Part shown: piece by piece, positions 24,801 to 33,800 of the stretch
How the letters are laid out: each line of letters starts with the position of its first letter
Position numbering within the stretch: the first letter of the stretch is position 1
From: Pegoplata infirma
Lineage: Eukaryota > Arthropoda > Insecta > Diptera > Anthomyiidae
Length of the DNA: 64,000 nucleotides
Direction: 5' to 3'
Assembly: GCA_963921195.1 (NCBI GenBank)
Contig: OY992538.1
Location: 434,001-498,000, forward strand
Translations under genes and position numbers: made by a program
Notes under the pieces: generated by a model
What the model was told of the DNA's origin: nothing
Seen by the model: only the letters and a program-made list of their open reading frames with translations
The model's database searches: none

Positions 24801-27800
24801 TACACCGGCCGACTGAATTTGAAAAAAGTCGAAACCCCGGGACTACAACATTTTCAATTGTATTTCAGAAATAGTCAACTGATTTTCAAAAATTGTTAAT
24901 TGCATTTCAGATTTTCCAATTGTATTTCAAAAATAGTCAATTATATTTCAGATTTTCCAATTGTATTTCAGAAACAGTCAATTTATTTCAGATTAATCCA
25001 ATTGTATTTCAGATTCATACAATTTTATTTCAGAAAAAGTCAATTGTATTTCAGAAACAGACAATTGTATTTCAGAAATTAATCAATTGTATTTCAGAAT
25101 TTCCAATTGTATTTCAGAAAAACCAATTGTATTGCATTTGAAAATTTCTGAAATACAATTGACTATTTGTGAAACAAAATTGACTTTTTCTGAAATGCGT
25201 TTGAAAATTTCTGAAATACGTTCAAGAAATTTTGTAAAACAAATCTAAAGGCTGAATTACTTTAAACGTTCATGAAACGTAGACTCATAAACAAAACTTA
25301 GTAAGTAAATATTAGTGTCTACGGTCAGTACCGTAGTACCGGGAATACCGGGAAATGGTACCGGTTTCCCGGTTCTTGAATTATTCCCGGTATTCCCTTG
25401 ACTACTTCTGAAATACAATTGACTATTTCTAAAATACAATTGATTAATTTCTGAAATACAATTGACTAAAATGGTTAATTGATTTAAGTAAAATTTAATA
25501 GAGAGTCAAACTCTTTTTAAACATTATTTTAAAAATCTGAAAAAATCAGGCAAAGCCTTTTGCATCAAATAAAAGTAACCGGACTTAAAACATTTACATT
25601 CACATAAAAAATACATCTGCAACATTCGCTTAATTTTTAAATTTTTCTTTAAAGGCAAATTTGTAGTTTTCGGGCAAATTATTCTTTCAAAGATTTCTTA
25701 CTGTGCTCGATAAATAATTTATAAATAGAATTGTAGTGTTGATAACTGTCAAAATTTATTCTGTAGAAACTATAAATATTCACATATATAAAAAACAGTT
25801 TTCATTAACAAGATAAACCGACATTTAAAATCCTACTGATGATAACACTAACTGTCTATAATTTTTAGAAATTTAATTTTTCTTCTGCATTTTTTCAACT
25901 TGAACCCTTATAACAAATAAAATTAGAGCCTGTGCTCGATCTGTACTTACAGAAAAAATCACATAATTTTATTTTTAATTGACACAGAATTAAAAATTTT
26001 CAATATTTTTTGTTTTTGTTTATCGCCAAAATATCTTTTGTATGTAAAAACGGCGATACAATTAAAATACTGCTTTGATTTTTTTATTGAAATGATAAAT
26101 TTCTGTATTGCCACTAGGGCTGTCAATTCCGAAACACGAAATCCCTGAATTTTTGTCATAAAATTAATCCCGAATCCAGGGATTTTTAAGCTCAAATCCC
26201 AGGATTTTTGAAATATTAAAAATGTATGATAATTTATTATTAAAAATACAACTTTGTTCAATTATTGTTACATTTACATAAACAAATTAAAACTAAAATG
26301 TTTTTTAATTTTCAACGTAGCTGGCCACGAATTTGGCTGAGCTGAGAATTCTACCCATGCTTGCTGAAAAATAGTCCAACGAACTAACCATTAAGCCACA
26401 GCCACGGAGCCCTTTGACCAAAGTTTGCAAAGTTTGATTGAAGGGCGCCACGGGTAAATTTAATCCGATTGGCCTCAAATTTGTACCACATAAGTGTTAG
26501 GCAACAGTGCCTAATAGTGCATACAGTGCAACAACCAAAATCGGAATATGATGAAAGTTGAAAGCAAATAAAAGTTGTCATTTTCCATAACAAACCCCAC
26601 AAGGCTTTTTTTAGTTCATTGCTACATATTTAATAATAATAATTACTTGAAAACTGCATAAGTGGCGTATACTTAATTTTTAATTGCCTTTAAATAACAA
26701 TCAGAATAATTAGAAATCATTTTTTTAATAATTTCGTTGTAGCGAAATCGACCCAAGGGTTTTCGTGGGAATCAAACCCAAGACTTCCTGCTTAATAGGC
26801 TAGCACGCTACCAACTAACCCACAGTAGCCCCCCTAATATGCACAATAAAATTGAAACATAAAAAGTCTACTATTTTTTTACTTTTATAATCAAAGAAAT
26901 TTAATCCCGAAAAATCCCGGGATCCCGAAAAATCCCGTAATCCCGAAAAATCCCGGGATCCAGGGATTTCGATTTTCAAATCCCGAATCCCGGGATTTAG
27001 ATTTTCAAATCCCGAATCCCGGGATTTTAAAAAAACGGATCCCGTTTGACAGCCCTAATTGCCACAATATCTTTTGGGCGATATAACGCCTTATTGTTTG
27101 CAGGGAAGGGAGGGAGAACGCAAAAATAAAATTGTGGAACCACTTTTATGCGCATACATATTTTACCAAACCGTTGGCCATTGTTTGATGCCAACTTTTT
27201 AAATTAGATTCCTTCCCATTTTCTTGGCTAAATTATACCCTTAAGCTACTTAATCTGGCCTTAGTTTATTTAAGTGTACCAACAAGAGTAAAATACACAT
27301 AATTTCTTTATGTAAATATATTTTAGCCATACCGTTATTGATTTAGAAGATTGGACAATACAGTTGGGTGTAACACGCCGTAATTCCTACACATATTCCA
27401 GTCAAGAAGTAAAAGTGAAAAATGTAATACCCCATCCATTATACAATACTGCAATTACCCACGACAACGATATTGCACTATTTCAGGTAAGTTAAAAAAA
27501 CAATAAATTGTATTTGAATCAACTAATACAAAGCCACTTGAAACCCACCACTAATCATCATTATTTCTCTTTAGCTTGCTAAACGTGTAGCGTTTCACGA
27601 GCATTTACTGCCAGTTTGTTTACCTCCGCCCAACATGAAGCAATTGAAACCTGATGCAATGTGTACCGTTATTGGTTGGGGAAAAAGACGTGATAAGGAT
27701 CGTAAGTTAGTGGATTATATTTGTATATCCTGCATCAGAAAATTATGAAAATTAACTTTCTACTTCCCTGTTGAGTAATTCTGTGGCAATAATTGCTTTT

Positions 27801-30800
27801 CTCGATATTGTGGAGAACCTATCAATTGCTAAAGTAACCGTGATGCTTCTTTCGGAAATGTGATAGAAGAGAGAGATGAAAGATAGAAGGGCTTCAGTCC
27901 GGCAACACTGTAATTTCGCGTGTTAGTCCCAATTCACAACAGGCAATTTTAATGGCGGCAATTTTTATGTTTCTCTTTTGAACTTGCCGTAAATGTTCAC
28001 ACACTGGCAATTCTGTTCCAATTCCAAAAAGAAATGTGAAAATACTCTACAGAGTGAGAGTTGCGAATGAAAAAACAAAACGAACAGGTTTTTTCCCGAT
28101 TCCATTCCTCTTACCTCTCTCTCCTATAAACTAAGAATTGCGGCAATTAAAATTGCCCTGTCTAAATTGGGACTTAGTGCGTATTTACATTAAGCAATTT
28201 TAATTAAGGCAATTCTGATTTTATAGTGTTTCAGAGAGAGAGAGGTAAGATTCTTCCCTCACTCTCTGATACACTACAAAATCAGAATTGCCGCAATTAA
28301 AATTGCGCAATGTAAATACGCACTTATTAATTTTGAGTACAGTTGTTGCATCGCCATCTGCTATTGATCTGGCGAATTATTTTTGAAGCTGTGTTTAATA
28401 GCCATTATTTTATTATTTTACTTCGTTGGCGTGTTATTGCTATTTCTCAACGAAGGATAAAGTTGTTAGAACAGTTGTTGCAGCGCGATCGGATGTTAAT
28501 CTGGAGAACTACTAAATTTCGAAACTAACCCCCAGTTTCTGTAACGTTCGTGTTACAGAAGCTGGAGATAAATCTATGCGGAAAATTTTCTGCGTCTTAC
28601 CAATTCGTTTGAATTTAGAAAAATTATCAAAATGGACATAGGATTGGTCCAAACAAACAACAGATTAAAAATCGCGACATCCACCAATTAACAGGAACAG
28701 TTCAAAGATCGAACTTTCTAAATGGAAATAATCGGAACATTATTTATTTCCATCAGTTCCAAAAAAACCTAATTATGTTTCTATATTTATGATGGAGGGT
28801 ATATAAGATTCGGCACAGCCGAATATAACATAATTAGTTATTTTGAATTTCATAATAAACATTTTAAACCTTTTAGCTACAGCAACTTATGAACCTATTG
28901 TAAATGAGGTACAGGTTCCCATTATCCGGCGACAACAATGCGATGAATGGTTGGACAATTTAACGGTTTCTGATGGCATGATATGTGCTGGTTACGAAGA
29001 GGGTGGAAAAGACGCATGTCAGGTCAGTAGAATTTTTTAAGAATTATTTAACCCTTTTAGTACCGAATTTTGTCGTACGGAAAGTTTATGAATTTAGCTT
29101 GAGAAAATTTCTTGTTGGACCTAGGCCGATAAACCGAGACACCCCAACCTTGAAATCGTCTCTTTTATGTATATCTTTAGTTTCAATCTTAAGCCTGATC
29201 CCCATAAAATTTTTGTTATTTTTTTTTTTTTTATTTGTTTTATAAATCCGCTTCATGGATGGCCTTGAAACATTTGATGCACACATACCTAAACCATATC
29301 TTAGCCCCCTAAGTGGGCTCCCATACAATGTATCATTTTTATAAAAATTACTTCTACAGCTCGAAATATTTTAAGGGCGCCCCTAGTTAGGTCAAATGTA
29401 TGACTGACCGCTAGTATTTTGTAACCCTAACATTTTTCCAGAACATACCTTTCCTTGATCTAATTGGTAGTTGCTAAGGTAGTTGCTATACATTTATTTT
29501 TTTATTTTTTATAAATTTTGTTCTTTTTTAATTAGCTTTTATCGTTTCAATAGTGTCTCCTAGATGGGTCAAAAATAAGACCGCTCCCCATTAATTTTTA
29601 CCCCCCAAATGGGGATATGGATAGCCCTATATGAAACTAAGAAGATTGCGTTTTAGTTTTTCAATTTTTAAAAAACTGGGCAAAGGAGGCATGGTTAAAT
29701 ATTGAAGAATTTTCAAACTTGTGTCGGGTTCCCTTAAATACATATTTATCAAATTATAACGGAATGCACCACAATCTCAAAAATTTACACTATTGTATTT
29801 TTTTTTTATGGCCTATCGATTAAAAACTTTTGTTTTGGAAAAATTTTAGAGCACCTTCTGAAATTTTTCATTTTTTCAAAAAAATCAATTTATCATTTAT
29901 TTTTTATTTTATCCGAAGGAAATTTTTTGTATTTTTAGAGAAAATCGCATTTGAATATTAAATTTTATTAAAATTCTGTAATTCTCGTGTATTTTATTGT
30001 GTCAACATCGCGTATGACTGTTTAATATTTGCGAAATTCGTTGGTTTCGCAAATATTTGTTACACATACGCAATGTTGACGCAATAAAATACAAGAGAAT
30101 AACAGAATTTACAGAAAAATATGGAAAATGCTGTCCTGATTTTTTTTGCGTGGATTGACAAACATCTAAACTTTTGCGAAATACGTTGGCCTCGCAACTA
30201 GGTACACAGAAAAAAATATTGAGAAAACAATTTGAGTAATCACTTGTTTAAATTTTTAAATAAGATTTGAGTAATTTTTTAATTGACGCAATTAAAAATT
30301 TACTCAAAAATTAAAAAAAAATTTAAGTAAATAATTTAATACAAAATTTAATAATTTTTTTTTATTTTTTTTTATTCTCTTCGTGTTTTGAATTCTCACT
30401 TAGTTTATAGTTTTTTGTATATGAAAGTTTGAAATCATCTTTATGAAATTTTATTTTTTTTGTCTTTAAGACATAAATATATTTGGTAAAGTTTGAAAAA
30501 ACATTTAAAAAAAAATTTGAAACTTTTTTAAACTTTTTAAAAGAATAAATTGATAAATTTTCAGAAAATTTTTACTTGACACAATTAAAATGTTACTTAA
30601 AAAATCGAAAAATTTGTAATTAAATTTTTAATTGTCTCCATTAAAAATTTACTAAAATTTTTTAGTAAACATTTAATAATTATACCCTCCAACCACAGTA
30701 TGGGGGCATACTCACTTTCTCATTCCGTTTGTAACGCATCGAAATATCGGTCGGGGACCCCATAAAGTATATATATTATTGATCCATGATCGATTCTAAG

Positions 30801-33800
30801 ACATTCTGTGAATGTCCGTCTGTCCGTCCGTCTGTCTTCAGATAACACAATGCAGTCCAAAATAAAAGAGCTAGACTCCTGAAGTTTGGCACAAATATGT
30901 CTTATGTTCATAGGCAGGTTAAGTTCGTGAATGGGCAAAATCGGGCCAGGGGGAAAAAAGCTCCCCCTTGAAGAACTGAACCAACCTCTGAAAAAATACA
31001 CTTTTTTTACATGTTTTTTTGTATTTTTGTTAAATACATGAAACATTTGGTATATTTATCGCGATGGGAAGTTGCTCTCAAAGTCCGCCACTGCCCCGGA
31101 AATTTTTATGTGAATTGAAAAGTTTTTATTTTATTTCAAAACTGATTTGTAAACTCAAAAAATACAATCAATTAAAATTTAAAAGGTTATGGCCCCTGTT
31201 CTTTCCGAATTACATTAAACAGAATTCGGTGTTCTTATGTTCACGGAAAAAGTGCATTATAACGGAAAAAGTGCATTCGTTTTACTTTCACCAATATTTA
31301 GTTATATGAAAAAAAGAACATCTGTGTGATTTCATGCTTAGCAGATCGTGTAAAATCCTATAAAGTAAATATTTTCATTATCCTTGACGAAATAGTTAGG
31401 TCCGCCTGTCTGTTTAAAATACGATATAGAAAAAATTAAACCAGATATAGTACGAGGAAGAATTTTCTCTTTAGTCCTGCCCAGGTTAAGTTCATTAATG
31501 GGCTAAATCGATCAAGGGTGGAAAAAGTTTTCATATGTCAAACTGACACCACCTCTGAAAAATAAAATACTCTTATAGCTTATGGCATTTTAAAAACCAT
31601 ATAAAACCTTTTGATGCAAGCAAAAATGCATCGCCATTTTATTTTGGCCGTTAGTTAGAGAGAAGAGTGACCTCCCACACCAAAAAAATTATGATTTTAT
31701 TAATTTAATTTTCGACCGGGAGTTCCCGGGATCCGGGGAAATCGTAAAAAAATTCCCGCTTTCCCGGGAAATGAAAAAGTCCGGGAAAACAAAAACTCTA
31801 ATTGGGAGTCTTCATCTTGTAGGCGGTAGTTACCGATTGCCATCGATTTTGATACGAAATTTTGCTCCGTTTTGCTCTATCTTGCTTAGTTTTCGAGATA
31901 TTAAAGCATATTAAATTTTAATATTTTAAATTTTGGTTATGCCGTGAGTGAATGAACGAAATTTTTTAAAATGAAAACTTTCATTCGGTGAGTGAGTGAA
32001 AACACGAGATTAAAAAAAATATTCTCCAAAAAAATAATTTGTCCCTTTTTTTGAAAAAATCATTTGATTTATTCGCTTCAGAGTACAGTATTTAAGAATA
32101 TTTCTAACTCTGAAGTACTGCACTCGTTTTTTGTTTTTTTCTTTTCTTTGCAAGCATAGAATACATTATTCATTCGTTTCGAACTTAATAGAATAGTGTT
32201 TTTCATTCAAAATTTTTAGAATGTCTCTAAACAACTTTTAAATGCATTCGTGCACATGTCTGCAAAATACTACAGTTTTTATTCCTGCATATGATCATAT
32301 TTACCATAGATGGGACTAATTAATTAAAGGGACCAATTAATTGATGGTTTAATTACCATTTAATTGATGTCAATGGTAATGAAATTTTTTTCATTACCAT
32401 TGGTTGTATCAATTGTACCAATTAAATTACTTATCAATTTAATTACTAATGAAAATTAAAAAAAATAATTACCATTGGTATGGCATCACTTAAAAAAAAT
32501 AATTACCATTAGTAAAAGTCGTCACAATATTGTCAAAATCGTTAATATTTGGAAATATCCGTTGTTTTTTGTTATAGGGTCGGTCAGTCTTAGTGAAATC
32601 AATCAAAAATAGCTAAAAATTTTCGTGACTCCCTCCGATTTGGATGAAATTTGGTTTAGTTGTAACACTAAGTGCTAAACTGACGCACACTTTTTTTTTT
32701 TATTAAGAATTACCATATAATTACAAATCATATACTAATTTTACCTAACCGAGAACTGATAACAATGACCTTCGTCTCGTTGTAGCGAAACAGACCAAGG
32801 CCTCTGGTGGGAATCGAACACACGACCCCCAGACTCATAGGCTAGCACGCTACCAACTAGCCTACTGGGGCGCCTTGACGCACACTTATTTTCAGCCCTC
32901 TAAGTAAACAGTGGTCGAAAACACGGAGGGTCAAAATTTCCCCCAAAATCTCCCAGTCGCGACACTTTGCACCGTAAAAACTTATTATCGTTGGTTCTAT
33001 TATAGATAGAAAGCCCATTTTTGGTGTGTTTTAAAGCTCATAATATGATCTACAAGACCTACCATAACCAAAAAATTTTCGAAAAAAATAAGGGTTACCT
33101 CCCTTAATTTAAGGTCGTGATATACGGAGGAGAAAATGGGGAGGATGGTATCCCCCGATTTTTTTTTTTACTTGATAATCTTTTAGAGCAAGTCCTTAAG
33201 AATATATTCTTTAATTTGTATGTTGGGACAAAAATGGGATCGCTCAAAATCAAAATTTTTCACAATTTTCCCCAAAATCTCCAAATCGCAACACTCTTTA
33301 ACCTTAAAAATTTAATATCATAAGTGCTTTTGTAGCTACAGAGCCCATTTTTTTTGTTTGTTTTAAAGCTTATAATACGCTCTACAAGACATACCAAAAC
33401 CAACAAATTTTCCAAAAAAAGGAATTGGTGCCCCCTTATTTGAAGGTCGTGGCAAAGGGTGGAGAAAATGGGGGGAAAGTATCCCCCGATTTTTTTTACT
33501 TGGTATTCTCAAATTGCAAGTCCTAATGAACATAGTCTACAATTTTTATGTTGGGACAACAATGAGGTCGACCAAAATCAAAATTTTTCAAAATTTTCCC
33601 CCAAAATCAACAAATCGCGACATTCTTGCGCCTCCCATTGGAGTCCCAAGAAAATAATTTCAGGATATGCTCTCTAGAACTTACTCTTTAAAAAGAAACA
33701 AGATAAAAAAAAATTGGGGGATACTATCCCCTAATTTCCCCCACCCCTTGCCACGATCTTTTAATACAAGAGGCACCCATCATTTTTTTTTATTTTTTTT

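Larger units (their letters stand above)
26115..27057. mobile_element. hAT-type element, TSD ATTGCCAC
   Basis: Perfect 8-bp duplication at 26107-26114 and 27058-27065. The terminal repeat is TAGGGCTGTCAA. ATCCCGGGATT-like palindromic repeats are stacked at the right end, with a shorter array at left. The interior contains a SINE and another dispersed repeat. Intron 8. Confidence 0.88.

Noticed and set aside
24851..25140. CRISPR-like array of repeated units
   Set aside because: Units vary, spacers are too short and not unique, and the genome is eukaryotic; the complement follows directly, as in a foldback satellite.
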